DNA of 64,000 nt from Alphaproteobacteria bacterium (GTDB lineage Bacteria > Pseudomonadota > Alphaproteobacteria > Micropepsales > Micropepsaceae), in NCBI GenBank assembly GCA_025361185.1, contig JANYAR010000135.1, positions 1-64,000 of the forward strand, in the 5' to 3' direction. The notes under the pieces were generated by a model. That model was given only the letters and a program-made list of their open reading frames with translations, had not been told where the DNA came from and made no database searches. Below are positions 9,276 through 19,872 of this stretch, piece by piece. Positions within the stretch are counted from its first letter, which is position 1. The number at the start of each line of letters is the position of its first letter. Position numbers and translations under genes: made by a program.

Positions 9276-9942
9276 GCCTCGGCTTCTCGACCGCAAGCTC
9301 CTTCGTCTTGTCTTTGAAACGGCAAAGGTCGCGCACCACGCAGGTGGGACACAGGGGCTTGCGCGCAACGCAGGTGTAACGGCCGTGCAGGATCAGCCAG
9401 TGATGGGCGTGGCTCTTGTAATGATCCGGCACCGCCTTTTCCAAGCCCAGCTCCACTTCCAGCACATTCTTGCCGGGCGCCAGACCGGTGCGGTTGGACA
9501 CGCGGAAAATATGCGTGTCCACCGCAATGGTCGGCTCGCCGAAGGCTACATTCAGCACCACATTGGCGGTTTTGCGCCCGACACCCGGCAAGGCTTCCAG
9601 CGCTGCGCGGTCCTTGGGCACCTGGCCGCCATGCTGCGCGAGCAGAATTTTGGAAAGCGCAACGACGTTTTTGGCCTTGCCGCGATAAAGGCCGATGGTT
9701 TTGATGGCGTCGGCGAGTTTTTCCTCGCCCAGCGCCACCATCTGCTCCGGCCTTGTCACCGCCTTGAACAGCGGCGCCGTCGCCTTGTTGACGCTTTTGT
9801 CCGTGGCCTGGGCCGACAGCGCCACCGCCACCAGCAAGGTATAAGGATTGACGTACTGAAGTTCGGTCTTGGGCTCGGGGTCAAGTTTCTTCAGCCGGGC
9901 GAAGAAGTCTTCGACTTCGGTCTTGGAAAAGGACTTGGCCAT
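9238..9942 (-). CDS. nth: Endonuclease III
   Basis: LPGVGRKTANVVLNVAFGEPTIAVDTHIFRVSNRTGL HhH-GPD; C-terminal 4Cys cluster. Confidence 0.95.
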   Translation of the reverse strand: MAKSFSKTEVEDFFARLKKLDPEPKTELQYVNPYTLLVAVALSAQATDKSVNKATAPLFKAVTRPEQMVALGEEKLADAIKTIGLYRGKAKNVVALSKILLAQHGGQVPKDRAALEALPGVGRKTANVVLNVAFGEPTIAVDTHIFRVSNRTGLAPGKNVLEVELGLEKAVPDHYKSHAHHWLILHGRYTCVARKPLCPTCVVRDLCRFKDKTKELAVEKPRLKTSWRAKRVKR

Positions 9943-10748
9943 CAAAGGCCGAGGACGTCGGTCATCGCGTAAAGACCCGGCTTCTTGCCGTGACCCCAGC
10001 GCGCCGCCGTCAATGCCCCATGCGCGAAGATGGAACGGTCTTCCGCCGAATGCGACAGGGTGATGCGCTCGCCGGTACCGGCGAAGATCACCGAATGTTC
10101 GCCCACCACGCTGCCGCCGCGCAAAGTGGCAAAGCCGATACTGTCATCGGCGCGCGGGCCTAGATTATGGCCATCGCGGGACTTGACCCAGTGCTTCTCC
10201 AGCGAAATGCCCCGGCCCTTGGCCGCAGCTTCGCCCAGCAGCAAGGCGGTGCCCGATGGCGCGTCCACCTTGTTGCGGTGATGCATTTCCAGGACTTCGA
10301 TATCGTAGTCGGCCAAGGCCTTAGCGGCGCGCTCGGCCAGCGCCGCCAGCAGATTGACGCCCATGCTCATATTGCCGGACTTCACGATCACGGCATGACG
10401 TGCCGCCGCCTTGATCCGCGCCTCACTCTTTTCGTCAAAGCCGGTGGTACCGATGACATGGACGATACGCGCCTGTGCCGCCAGATCGGCCAGCATGGTC
10501 GACACCAGCGGGGTGGTGAAATCCACCACCGCCTGGGCATGGGCCAGCAAGGGAAGCGGATCGGCGGTCAGCTTGATGCCGTTGGGCTGCATGCCGGCGA
10601 GCGTGCCGGAGTCCAGGCCAAGATTGGGATGGCCTTCCATTTCCAGCGCGCCGCACAAGGTGATGCCCGAGCCCTGTGCGATCTCGCGGATCAAGGTTCG
10701 GCCCATGCGGCCGGATGCGCCGGTGACGACGATCTTCAACTCAGACAT
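9942..10748 (-). CDS. dapB: 4-hydroxy-tetrahydrodipicolinate reductase
   Basis: [42 protein letters not shown]. Confidence 0.95.
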   Translation of the reverse strand: MSELKIVVTGASGRMGRTLIREIAQGSGITLCGALEMEGHPNLGLDSGTLAGMQPNGIKLTADPLPLLAHAQAVVDFTTPLVSTMLADLAAQARIVHVIGTTGFDEKSEARIKAAARHAVIVKSGNMSMGVNLLAALAERAAKALADYDIEVLEMHHRNKVDAPSGTALLLGEAAAKGRGISLEKHWVKSRDGHNLGPRADDSIGFATLRGGSVVGEHSVIFAGTGERITLSHSAEDRSIFAHGALTAARWGHGKKPGLYAMTDVLGL

Positions 10749-10761
10749 CACTTGCCCCTCT

Positions 10762-11325
10762 TCAGGCCTTAGTATCCACGCTGACGGGTGCGGCAGACAC
10801 GTCTTTTTTTGCAACCGTGACCATGGCCGGACGCAATAGCCGCTCGCCGATCATGAAGCCAGACTGCACCACATCCACGATGGCGCCCGCGGGCTTGCCA
10901 TTGCCCGGCACTTCGGCGATGGCCTGGTGCAGGTTGGGATCAAACTTGCCGTCGCTGGTGTTCACAGCCTTCACGCCATAACGCTCCAGCGTCTGAAGCA
11001 GTTGGCGGTCGGTGGCTTCCACCCCATCCAATACTGCTTGGACCTGGGGATCGGCGGCGTCGCGGACGGCGGGTGGCACAGCCGCCAGCGCGCGGGCGAA
11101 ATTGTCGGCGATACCCACCATGTCGCGGGCGAATTTGGTCACCGCATACAGGCCGGCCTCGCCCTTCTCCTTGTCGGCGCGGCGGCGGATATTTTCCACT
11201 TCGGCAAGCGCGCGCAGGCGCTGGTCCTTCAGCAATTCAACCTCGGCCTTCAGCGCCTCCAGCACGGCGAATTCGGCGGCATGCGGATTTTCCGCATCGG
11301 GGATCTGGGTCTGGTCTTCGTTCAT
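10762..11325 (-). CDS. grpE: Nucleotide exchange factor GrpE
   Basis: [17 protein letters not shown]...; [14 protein letters not shown]...[23 protein letters not shown]. Confidence 0.95.
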   Translation of the reverse strand: MNEDQTQIPDAENPHAAEFAVLEALKAEVELLKDQRLRALAEVENIRRRADKEKGEAGLYAVTKFARDMVGIADNFARALAAVPPAVRDAADPQVQAVLDGVEATDRQLLQTLERYGVKAVNTSDGKFDPNLHQAIAEVPGNGKPAGAIVDVVQSGFMIGERLLRPAMVTVAKKDVSAAPVSVDTKA

Positions 11326-11361
11326 GACATCACACTCTTTCTCGGGGCGCGTCCTTAAACC

Positions 11362-12411
11362 TTAAGCGAGCAGCCGTCCAATGACTTTGGCGGTATGGTC
11401 CACCAGGGGCACAATGCGGCCGTAATTCAGCCTGGTGGGCCCCAACACCCCGATCACCCCCACGATCTTGCCCTGGGCATTGGCATAGGGCGCGGCCACG
11501 ATCGAGGAACCCGACAGCGAAAACAGCCGGTTTTCCGAGCCGATGAAGATGCGCACCCCTTCGCCTTCGCGGGCCAGTTCCAGCAGCCGGATCAGATCGG
11601 CCTTGCGCTCGATATCGTCGAACAGCACACGAATGCGATCCAGGTCGACCTGGCTGTCCAGCAGATGCGAGGCGCCGCGCACGATCAGCACTTTTTCGGG
11701 GCCCGCCAGGGTCGCCAGACCTTCGGCCACCAATTTGGCGGTCAGCACGTCCAGCTCCATCTTGTTGCCGTCCAGCTCGGCCAGAATTTCGGCCCGGGCC
11801 GTATCGATGGTGCGGCCGCGCAGCCGGGCGCCCAGATAGTTGCTGGCCTCCGACAGGGCCGAAACCGGAAGGCCAGGCGGCGTGTCGATCACGCGGTTTT
11901 CCACTTGGCCGTCTTCGCTCACCATGATGACCAGCGCCTTGCCGGGCGCGATAGCGACGAATTCGACATCCTTCAGGGCACTGTCCTGTTTGGCCGTCAG
12001 CATCAGTCCGGCGCAGCGCGACAGGCCGGCAAGGCTCTGGGTGGCCTGTGTCAGCACGTCCTCGATGCGCTGGCCGCTGCCCGACATGCGCGCCTCAATC
12101 GCAAGGCGTTCGTCCGGCGCCAGCTCACCGATTTCCAGCAAGCCGTCGACGAAAAGCCGCAGGCCTTTTTCGGTCGGAATCCGCCCGGCGCTGGTGTGGG
12201 GGGCGTAAAGCAGGCCCATGGATTCCAGGTCGGCCATCACATTGCGGATGGAGGCAGGCGACAGGGTCAGCGGCAGGCGCTGGGACAGGGTACGCGAGCC
12301 CACCGGCTCGCCCGAAGCCAGAAAAGCCTCCACCAAATGGCGGAAAACCTCGCGCGGGCGGTCGGTAAAGCCTTGCGGCACGACCAGGGGGGAACGGGGC
12401 TCAAAGGTCAA
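11362..12411 (-). CDS. hrcA: Heat-inducible transcription repressor HrcA (start approximate)
   Basis: FLASGEPVGSRTLSQRLPLTLSPASIRNVMADLESMGLLYAPHTSAGRIPTEKGLRLFVD. Confidence 0.93.
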   Translation of the reverse strand: MTFEPRSPLVVPQGFTDRPREVFRHLVEAFLASGEPVGSRTLSQRLPLTLSPASIRNVMADLESMGLLYAPHTSAGRIPTEKGLRLFVDGLLEIGELAPDERLAIEARMSGSGQRIEDVLTQATQSLAGLSRCAGLMLTAKQDSALKDVEFVAIAPGKALVIMVSEDGQVENRVIDTPPGLPVSALSEASNYLGARLRGRTIDTARAEILAELDGNKMELDVLTAKLVAEGLATLAGPEKVLIVRGASHLLDSQVDLDRIRVLFDDIERKADLIRLLELAREGEGVRIFIGSENRLFSLSGSSIVAAPYANAQGKIVGVIGVLGPTRLNYGRIVPLVDHTAKVIGRLLA

Positions 12412-12509
12412 GCTATTGAAAATCCTTATGTTTTTGTGACGCGGTTGCGCCTTGCAGGCGGCTGACGCTAGGTAACGCCCCACGTTAGCAGACCGATATA
12501 TGAGGCTCC

Positions 12510-13226
12510 ATGCGCCCTTCAACTCGCGCCCACGACCAGATGCGCTCCGTTTCCCTCACTCCCGGCTTTTCCCGCCATGCCGAGGGGTCGTGCCTGGTCA
12601 AGTTCGGCGACACCCATGTGCTGGTCACCGCCAGTCTGGAGGAGAAAGCGCCGCCCTTCCTCAAAGGTTCCGGCAAGGGCTGGGTGACGGCGGAATACGG
12701 CATGCTGCCCCGCTCCACCCATGACCGGATGCGGCGCGAGGCCGCCGCCGGCAAACAGTCCGGACGCACCCAGGAGATCCAGCGCCTGGTGGGCCGGTCC
12801 TTGCGCGCGGTGTGCGATCTCTCCGCCCTGGGCGAGCGGCAGATCACCATCGACTGCGATGTGCTGCAGGCCGATGGCGGCACCCGCACCGCCGCCGTCA
12901 CTGGCGGGTTCGTGGCGTTGGCGCAATGTGTCGCCTTCATGAAAAAGACCGGCCTGGTGACGGTGCCGGTGATCAAAGATCACGTCGCGGCAGTGTCTTG
13001 CGGGATCGTCAAGGGCGAAGCTGTACTGGACCTGGATTACGACGAAGACTCCACGGCCGAGACCGATGCCAATTTCGTACTGACCGGCGCGGGTGGATTG
13101 GTCGAGATCCAGGGCACGGCCGAAGGCGCGCCCTTTAGCGAAGAACAACTGGTGGCGCTGCTGACCTTGGCGCGCAAGGGCATCGGCGAGCTGGTGGATT
13201 TGCAGAAGCAGGTGCTTGTTCGATGA
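12510..13226 (+). CDS. rph: Ribonuclease PH
   Basis: [59 protein letters not shown]. Confidence 0.95.
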   Translation: MRPSTRAHDQMRSVSLTPGFSRHAEGSCLVKFGDTHVLVTASLEEKAPPFLKGSGKGWVTAEYGMLPRSTHDRMRREAAAGKQSGRTQEIQRLVGRSLRAVCDLSALGERQITIDCDVLQADGGTRTAAVTGGFVALAQCVAFMKKTGLVTVPVIKDHVAAVSCGIVKGEAVLDLDYDEDSTAETDANFVLTGAGGLVEIQGTAEGAPFSEEQLVALLTLARKGIGELVDLQKQVLVR

Positions 13227-13863
13227 GGACTTGTTTGAAGGAAGCTGGGGCGTGAGGTTGCCGCGCGGCAGCCAGCTGGTGGTTGCTTCCCACAATGCGG
13301 GCAAGGTGCGGGAGATCAAGGCGCTCTTGGGTCCGCATGGCATTGAACCGATCAGTGCGGGCAGCCTGGGATTGCCGGAGCCGGAAGAAACCGGGCTGAC
13401 CTTCGCCGCCAATGCGCAAATCAAGGCGCAGGCTTCGGCCAAGGCCAGCGGCCATGCCGCGTTGGCCGATGATTCCGGATTGTGCGTGGACGCGCTGGAC
13501 GGCGCGCCGGGAGTCTATTCGGCGCGCTGGGCGGGACCGACCAAGGATTTTCGCGTCGGCATGAACCGCATCCACGACGAGCTACGCCATAAAGGACTTT
13601 CCACCAGCGCCGCGAAATTCGTCTGCGCCCTGTGCATCGCATTGCCGTCGGGCGAAGCCCAGACCTTTGAAGGCGAAGCGCATGGCCGCCTGACCTTCCC
13701 GCCGCGCGGCGACCACGGCTTTGGTTTTGATCCGATCTTCGTCGCCAACGGCATGGAGCAGACTTTTGCGGAGATCGACCCCGCGCAAAAACATGCCATG
13801 AGCCATCGCGCCAAAGCATTCGAGAAGCTGCTGCACTCGGGCATTTTCACGGAAAGCCTTTAA
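13216..13863 (+). CDS. rdgB: XTP/dITP diphosphatase RdgB/HAM1 (true start possibly GTG at 13252)
   Basis: [54 protein letters not shown]. Confidence 0.93.
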   Translation: MFDEDLFEGSWGVRLPRGSQLVVASHNAGKVREIKALLGPHGIEPISAGSLGLPEPEETGLTFAANAQIKAQASAKASGHAALADDSGLCVDALDGAPGVYSARWAGPTKDFRVGMNRIHDELRHKGLSTSAAKFVCALCIALPSGEAQTFEGEAHGRLTFPPRGDHGFGFDPIFVANGMEQTFAEIDPAQKHAMSHRAKAFEKLLHSGIFTESL

Positions 13864-13864
13864 T

Positions 13865-13931
13865 GATGGTCGCGCAACCTAACGCTGACGGTCGCACAGC
13901 TTTGCTGCGCGACCTGCCGGGCTGACGCTCC
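13865..13931 (-). repeat. Intergenic repeat family B, copy B1
   Basis: Reverse strand GGAGCGTCAGCCCGGCAGGTCGCGCAGCAAAGCTGTGCGACC...TTGCGCGACCAT; internal hairpin GGTCGCgCAGC/GCTGtGCGACC; abuts hemW ATG. Confidence 0.55.
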
Positions 13932-15068
13932 ATGCCCTTCGGCGTCTACATCCACTGGCCTTTCTGCGCCGCCAAGTGCCCCTATTGCGATTTCAATTCC
14001 CATGTCCGGGCCGCCATCGATGAAGACGGCTGGGTGGACGGCATCGTTTCGGAACTGGAATGGGTCGCGGCAAATCAGAGTGACCGCCCGGCGGTCGAAA
14101 CCATCTTCTTCGGCGGCGGCACGCCGTCATTGATGACGGGAAAATCCGTCGGCTGCATCCTGCAAAAGATCGCCGCGCTGTGGCCGATGGCCAATGATCC
14201 GGAAATCACCCTCGAAGCCAATCCCGCCAGCGCCGATGCGGCGCGCTTCGCCGACTATCGCGCTGCGGGCGTCAATCGCGTTTCGCTAGGCATTCAGGCG
14301 CTGAACGATGCCGACCTCAAAAAGCTCGGCCGGCTGCATGACAGCGCGGAAGCCAGGGCGGCACTGAACATGGCGATGAGCATTTTCGACCGGGTTTCAT
14401 TGGATTTGATCTATGCCCGCCCTGATCAAACGGACGCGCAATGGCGCGAGGAATTGAAACAGGCGCTGGCGTTCGGCACCGATCATCTGTCGCTGTATCA
14501 ACTGACCATCGAGCCGGAAACGCCCTACGCCCTGCTGCACAAAAACGGCCAGTTGCGGATTCCCGATGAAGATCTCGCGGCCGGACTTTATGAAACCACC
14601 CAGGAATTGACGCGGGCCGCCGGCCTGCCGGCCTATGAAATCTCCAATCATGCACGCTCCGGTCAGGAGAGCCGGCACAATCTGATCTATTGGCGCTATG
14701 GCGACTATGCGGGCGCCGGTCCGGGCGCGCATGGGCGTCTCAATCTGAACGGTCGGCGCACCGCCACGGCCGCGATCAAGCTGCCGGAGCGTTGGCGTGA
14801 GGCGGTGGCGAAGGGCGGCCACGGCTTTGCCGAGGTGACGCCTGTCGGCGATGATGAAGGCAGCCGCGAACATCTGCTGATGAATCTGCGCCTGGCGGAG
14901 GGCATCGACCTGGACGCTTATGAAACGCGCTGGGGCGCGGGGCTTGATCCCGGCAAGATCGCCGCCTTGGCCAAGCAAGGTTTTGTTACGCGCGAAGACG
15001 GGCGGCTGACGGCGACGCCAAGCGGCCGCCTGCTGCTCAACCGCGTGATTGAAGAACTGCTGCTTTAG
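13932..15068 (+). CDS. hemW: Radical SAM coproporphyrinogen III oxidase-like / heme chaperone HemW
   Basis: GVYIHWPFCAAKCPYCDFNSHVR CxxxCxxC; ETIFFGGGTPSLM. Confidence 0.92.
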   Translation: MPFGVYIHWPFCAAKCPYCDFNSHVRAAIDEDGWVDGIVSELEWVAANQSDRPAVETIFFGGGTPSLMTGKSVGCILQKIAALWPMANDPEITLEANPASADAARFADYRAAGVNRVSLGIQALNDADLKKLGRLHDSAEARAALNMAMSIFDRVSLDLIYARPDQTDAQWREELKQALAFGTDHLSLYQLTIEPETPYALLHKNGQLRIPDEDLAAGLYETTQELTRAAGLPAYEISNHARSGQESRHNLIYWRYGDYAGAGPGAHGRLNLNGRRTATAAIKLPERWREAVAKGGHGFAEVTPVGDDEGSREHLLMNLRLAEGIDLDAYETRWGAGLDPGKIAALAKQGFVTREDGRLTATPSGRLLLNRVIEELLL

Positions 15069-16324
15069 GAGCTCTTCCCCAGGAACGTCGTCGGTGCGGG
15101 GCTGACCACCACGGGGCCGTTCGCGGTGACTTCCAGCACCGCCAGGCCGCGCTCGGAGGTGCCGTCGGCCTTGAAGCGGAAGATGCCATTGACGCCGGAA
15201 AAACCGTTGGGGTCGACCAGGGCGGCGCGGGTAAAGCGGTGATAGGGCTTGCCTTGCGCCAGCAATGCCACCAGCGACACCGCATCATAGGCAAGGCTCG
15301 CCAGTTGCGCGGGCGCCGCGCCGAAGGCGGCGCGGTACTTGCCGACAAATTCCGCATCGGCATTGGGGGCGGGCGCGGCATACCAGCTGCCCTGAAGACT
15401 GGCTTCCCGCATCAGCGCCGCGTCCTCGTCCCAAAGTCCGGTGCCCAAAAGCTTGACCTTGTCCCGGGTCGCGCCGTCCAGCGACAGGGTCGGCGCGATG
15501 GCTCGCAGGATGACCCCGCCTTGCGCGATCAACACCGCGTCAGCGCCACTTTTGGCCACCGCCTCGGCGGGGCCGGCGACCGCTCCGGCATTGGGGGCAT
15601 AGCGCTCCACATCCACGATCTTGGCGCGCGCGGCGGTTACAGCGTCGGTGAAGGCATCTTTCGTGACATCGCCATAGGCGGTCTGCGGCGCCAGAACCGC
15701 GAACTGGCGATGGCCATTGGCAGCGGCATAGCCGACCACGCGGCTCACTTCGTTCTGGGGCAGGAAGCTCAGCAGATAGGCGCCGTTGCCCGCCACGGTC
15801 TTCTCGGTGGAGAAGGCCAAAACCGGCACCGCGCGGTCGCGCGCGATGGGCGCCACTGCCGACACCGATGGGCCAAACAGCGGCCCCACGATTACTTCGG
15901 CGCCTTGGGCCAGAAGCTGCTGTGCGGCGCTTGCCGCACCGGCGCCGCCATTGCCCTCATCGGCCGTCATCAAAAGGATATTGGCGTTGCCGGCATCGAA
16001 CATCGCCAGCTGCGCCGCTTTTATCATCGAGGCGGCCAGGGCCCGGGTCGGCGCCGAGCTGCTGGTGAAGGGCAGGATTATCCCCACCCGAACCGGGGTC
16101 GCGTTGGCCGCCATGTCGGGCAGCCGCAGATAGCTGGGCAGGTCATTGTCCAGCGGATTGGCGGCCAGGGGCTCTTGGGGCGTGGGCGCCCTGCTGGTGA
16201 CGGGCGCGGGGGCCTGCGGCTTTGCGGTACAAGCGGCTATCGCAACAACGGCGGCAATGGCACAAAAGCGGATGCAGGAACGGTACGAAACAGATAACGA
16301 AGCTGACATCGACGAGGGCATCGG
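15065..16324 (-). CDS. Penicillin-binding protein activator / LppC-like periplasmic-binding lipoprotein
   Basis: Lipobox AAVVAIAACTAKP; VRVGIILPFTSSSAPTRALAASMIKAAQLAMFD; ABC-type substrate-binding fold. Confidence 0.8.
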   Translation of the reverse strand, partial: PMPSSMSASLSVSYRSCIRFCAIAAVVAIAACTAKPQAPAPVTSRAPTPQEPLAANPLDNDLPSYLRLPDMAANATPVRVGIILPFTSSSAPTRALAASMIKAAQLAMFDAGNANILLMTADEGNGGAGAASAAQQLLAQGAEVIVGPLFGPSVSAVAPIARDRAVPVLAFSTEKTVAGNGAYLLSFLPQNEVSRVVGYAAANGHRQFAVLAPQTAYGDVTKDAFTDAVTAARAKIVDVERYAPNAGAVAGPAEAVAKSGADAVLIAQGGVILRAIAPTLSLDGATRDKVKLLGTGLWDEDAALMREASLQGSWYAAPAPNADAEFVGKYRAAFGAAPAQLASLAYDAVSLVALLAQGKPYHRFTRAALVDPNGFSGVNGIFRFKADGTSERGLAVLEVTANGPVVVSPAPTTFLGKSS

Positions 16325-16353
16325 AAAATCCTTTGACACGCGAATTTAGGCCA

Positions 16354-17241
16354 TTGGCGGGTGACGGTAAATCGCCCAAATCTGTAGCGCAAAATCGCGG
16401 CGATTTAGCGGCGGGGCTTTATATCCTTGCCACACCGATCGGCAATGCCCGCGATGTCTCGCTGCGGGCCCTGGAGACTTTGAAGGCCTGCGACGTGATC
16501 GCGGCCGAAGATACCCGCGTGACCTCCAAGCTTTTGGCTATTCACGGCATCTCCAGGCCGCTGATTGCCTATAACGACCACAACGCACCGCAGATGCGGC
16601 CCAAGATTCTGGCGCGGATTGAACAAGGCCAGGCCGTGGTTCTGGTGTCGGATGCGGGCACGCCTCTGGTATCGGACCCCGGTTACAAGCTGGTGCGCGA
16701 GGCAATCGCGGCCGGCGCCCCTATCGTCGCCGTGCCGGGCGCCTCGGCGGTGCTGACGGGCCTTGCCTTGAGCGGACTGCCATCCGACCGATTCCTGTTC
16801 GCGGGTTTTCTGCCGTCCAGGGCCGGCGAACGCCAAAGCGTGCTGGAGGAACTCAAGGGCCTTCGCGCCACCCTTATCTTCTTTGAGTCCGCGCAGCGTT
16901 TGGGCGAATCCCTGGCCGCGCTGGCGGATGTTCTGGGTGACCGGCAGGCGGTTGTGGCGCGCGAACTCACCAAGATGCACGAGGAAGTGCGGCGCGGAGC
17001 TTTGCGCGAACTGGCGGCGTATTATGAAAAGACGGGCGCGCCCAAGGGCGAGGTCACCCTGCTGGTGGCGCCCGCACAAGCCGCCGTACCCGACGACACA
17101 AGGATCGACGCCGCGCTCAAGGCCGCCCTGGCCTTCATGCCGGTAAAGGCGGCGGCCGAACTGATCGCCGGCCTCACCGGCGGTTCGCGCAAGCAGATCT
17201 ACGCCCGCGCGTTGGAGTTGAAAGATGCCGCCCAGCCCTAA
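16354..17241 (+). CDS. rsmI: 16S rRNA 2'-O-methyltransferase RsmI (start uncertain)
   Basis: GLYILATPIGNARDVSLRALETL...AAEDTRVTSKLL; VSDAGTPLVSDPGYKLV. Confidence 0.92.
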   Translation: MAGDGKSPKSVAQNRGDLAAGLYILATPIGNARDVSLRALETLKACDVIAAEDTRVTSKLLAIHGISRPLIAYNDHNAPQMRPKILARIEQGQAVVLVSDAGTPLVSDPGYKLVREAIAAGAPIVAVPGASAVLTGLALSGLPSDRFLFAGFLPSRAGERQSVLEELKGLRATLIFFESAQRLGESLAALADVLGDRQAVVARELTKMHEEVRRGALRELAAYYEKTGAPKGEVTLLVAPAQAAVPDDTRIDAALKAALAFMPVKAAAELIAGLTGGSRKQIYARALELKDAAQP

Positions 17242-17607
17242 AAGAAACCGCCAGGCCGCGCAGCGGCGCGGCCAGCACGGCGAGAGGCTGGCGGCGTTGT
17301 GGCTGCGGCTGAAAGGCTATCGCATCCTGGCGCGGCGGCTCAAAACCCGGGCCGGGGAAATCGATCTGGTAGCCGCCGCCCCCTTCGGCCCGGTCTGTTT
17401 TATCGAGGTGAAGGCGCGCGGCGCCGCACGGTTGGCCGCGGAATCGGTGGGCCCGGCCCAACAGACTCGCATTGCCCGCGCCGCCTTCTTATATCTTGCC
17501 GGCCGCCCGGGCCTGGCCTGGCCCGGCGCGGCAGCCGTTTTGATATTGTCGCCATCGCCCCGCACTCTCTTCCCGTTCACTATCGGGATGTGTGGCGGCC
17601 GGCCTGA
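17225..17607 (+). pseudogene. yraN: YraN family (UPF0102) endonuclease-like protein, apparently frameshifted near its 3' end
   Basis: HGERLAALWLRLKGYRILARRLKTRAGEIDLVA...CFIEVKARG in one frame; expected C-terminus SRFDIVAIAPHSLPVHYRDVWRPA* in the next frame from about 17535. Confidence 0.75.
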
Positions 17608-17642
17608 GTGTTGCCGGTTTTGCATAAAAAGATGAGGCCTTC

Positions 17643-18584
17643 ATGCCGCTGACCGTCGCGATCCAGATGGACCCGATCGAGAAGATCGATATCGGCGGCA
17701 ATTCCGATTTTGCCCTGGCGCTGGAAGCGCAACGCCGCGGCCATGGCCTGCTCTATTACGGGCCGCGCGATTTAAGCTTCCGCGACGGCAAGGTAACGGC
17801 CCATGTCCGGCCGCTCAATGTGCGCGCCGTGAAAGGCGACCACTTCGCGTTTGGCGAAGCTTTTGTCTATGACCTGTCATCGGCCGATGTGGTGCTGATG
17901 CGCCAGGACCCGCCTTTCGACATGGCCTATATCACCGCCACCCATATTCTGGAGCGTATTCATCCCAAGACCTTGGTGGTCAACGATCCGGGGCAGGTGC
18001 GCAACGCGCCGGAAAAACTGTTCGTCACCGAATTCGCCGAGTTCATTCCCCCGACCTTGATCACCTCGGACCTGCGCGAGATTCGCGCCTTCCGCGACGC
18101 GCACAAGGACATCATCATCAAGCCGCTCTACGGCAATGGCGGGGCCGGCGTGTTCCGGCTGAAGCCGGATGACGAGAATTTCGGCGCGCTGATGGAGATG
18201 TTCACCCAATTCTTCCGCGAGCCGGTGATCGTGCAGCGCTATATTCCCGAGGTACGCCAGGGCGACAAGCGCATCATTCTGGTGGACGGCGATTTCGCCG
18301 GCGCCATCAACCGGGTGCCGGCCAGCGGCGAGGCGCGCTCCAACATGCATGTGGGCGGCCGCCCCGAAGCCACCGAACTAACGGCGCGGGAGCGGGCGAT
18401 ATGCGCGGCGATCGGACCAGAGTTGAAAAAACGCGGGCTGATCTTCACTGGCATAGACGTGATCGGTGACTATATGACCGAGATCAACGTCACCTCACCC
18501 ACCGGCATTCAGGAGGTCAAGCGTTTCGGCGGCGCCGATATCGCTTGCCTGGTGTGGGATGCCATAGAAAGAAGGCGCAAATGA
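17643..18584 (+). CDS. gshB: Glutathione synthetase
   Basis: [59 protein letters not shown]. Confidence 0.95.
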   Translation: MPLTVAIQMDPIEKIDIGGNSDFALALEAQRRGHGLLYYGPRDLSFRDGKVTAHVRPLNVRAVKGDHFAFGEAFVYDLSSADVVLMRQDPPFDMAYITATHILERIHPKTLVVNDPGQVRNAPEKLFVTEFAEFIPPTLITSDLREIRAFRDAHKDIIIKPLYGNGGAGVFRLKPDDENFGALMEMFTQFFREPVIVQRYIPEVRQGDKRIILVDGDFAGAINRVPASGEARSNMHVGGRPEATELTARERAICAAIGPELKKRGLIFTGIDVIGDYMTEINVTSPTGIQEVKRFGGADIACLVWDAIERRRK

Positions 18585-19279
18585 TCACCGTCCGCAAATC
18601 GGAAGACCGCGGCAAGACGCATATTGACTGGCTGGATTCCCGCCACAGTTTTTCCTTTGGCGAGTATTATGACCCGGCCCATGAAAATTTCGGGCCCTTG
18701 CGCGTCATCAACGAGGACTGGATCAGGGGCGGCGCGGGTTTTCCGCCCCACCCCCACCGCGACATGGAGATCGTCACCTACATCCTGGGCGGGGCCATCG
18801 CCCACAAGGATTCCACCGGCGGGGGCGGCACCATCCGTCCCGGCGAAATCCAGCGCATGAGCGCGGGCGCGGGCATCGTCCATGCCGAGTTCAATGCCAG
18901 CGCTACCGAAACCTGCCACTTGCTGCAGATCTGGATCATGCCGTCCCAGCGCGGCATCGCGCCCGGCTACGAACAGAAGACGATCGATCCGCAAGCCGTG
19001 CACAATCGCTTCGCCCGTATCGCCGCGTCCGATCCGGGCGAGAATGAAGTGCGGCTGGTGCAGGATGCGGAAATCTGGTCCGCCAAACTGGAGGCCGGTA
19101 TCGAGGCCATTCACAACTTGGCCCAGGGCCGCAAAGCCTGGCTGCAGGTGGCCAAAGGCGAAGTTACCGTGGACGGACAGATCTTGAAGGCTGGCGACGC
19201 GGCTGCCATCACCGACCTGCCCGAGATCGCGGTGCGATCAAACGAGCCCAGTGAAGTGCTGTTGTTTGATCTGGTCTAA
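18581..19279 (+). CDS. Pirin family protein (YhhW/quercetinase-like)
   Basis: [55 protein letters not shown]. Confidence 0.93.
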   Translation: MITVRKSEDRGKTHIDWLDSRHSFSFGEYYDPAHENFGPLRVINEDWIRGGAGFPPHPHRDMEIVTYILGGAIAHKDSTGGGGTIRPGEIQRMSAGAGIVHAEFNASATETCHLLQIWIMPSQRGIAPGYEQKTIDPQAVHNRFARIAASDPGENEVRLVQDAEIWSAKLEAGIEAIHNLAQGRKAWLQVAKGEVTVDGQILKAGDAAAITDLPEIAVRSNEPSEVLLFDLV

Positions 19280-19720
19280 TTATTTCTTAGCGGCGATCAC
19301 GCTGATTTCCACTTTCGCGCCGCGCAGCAGCTTGGCGACCTGGACAAAGGCGCGCGCCGGATAGGGCGGATGGAAATATGAGGCGTACATCTTGTTCACC
19401 GCCGGAAAGTCATCGACGTCGGTGACATAGACGGTGGCCGACACCACATCGTCCAATGTCAGATTGGCGGCCTTCAGTTCCAGCGCGATATTGTCGATCA
19501 CGCGCTTGGTCTGGGCGGTTACGTCCTGCTGGCTGTAGTCGATCTTGCCGTCCGGATCGAAGGGCAGGGAGCCGGACACAAAAACCAGCTTGCCGCTTTG
19601 GATCGCCTGCGAGTAAGGCCCGATCGCCTTGGGCGCGGCGGGCGATTCAATCAGGATCTTGTCAGCAAGAGCAGGCGTGCAGGCAAACGCCAAGGCCAGC
19701 GCCAGAATCGGTTTGCGCAT
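19280..19720 (-). CDS. RidA family deaminase with N-terminal signal peptide
   Basis: AIGPYSQAIQSGKLVFVSGSLPFDPDG; signal MRKPILALALAFACTPALA. Confidence 0.9.
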   Translation of the reverse strand: MRKPILALALAFACTPALADKILIESPAAPKAIGPYSQAIQSGKLVFVSGSLPFDPDGKIDYSQQDVTAQTKRVIDNIALELKAANLTLDDVVSATVYVTDVDDFPAVNKMYASYFHPPYPARAFVQVAKLLRGAKVEISVIAAKK

Positions 19721-19744
19721 GTTTCGTTCTCCATCAAGCACAGG

Positions 19745-19865
19745 TCAGCCTCCCCCTTCGCGCGCAGCGCGGCAAGGGGGAGGTGGTTTCAGCGATCGAA
19801 GGCGAAGCGGAGCGAGCCGAGAGGTGAGGTCGGCGACCAAGCCGACCGAACGAAACCGGAGGGGG
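19745..19865. repeat. Intergenic repeat family C (single copy in window)
   Basis: Perfect 10-bp inverted repeat CCTCCCCCTT (19749-19758)/AAGGGGGAGG (19774-19783), then GAAGGCGAAGCGGAGCGAGCCGAGAGGTGAGGTCGGCG...GGAGGGGGTT. Confidence 0.55.
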
Positions 19866-19872
19866 TTGGAAA

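Noticed and set aside
12412-12509. CIRCE operator (TTAGCACTC-N9-GAGTGCTAA) upstream of hrcA
   Set aside because: Not found by eye in the hrcA/rph gap or before grpE
17520-17545. Programmed -1 frameshift in yraN
   Set aside because: No X_XXY_YYZ slippery heptamer or obvious downstream stimulator seen; mutation or sequence error is simpler, though not excluded
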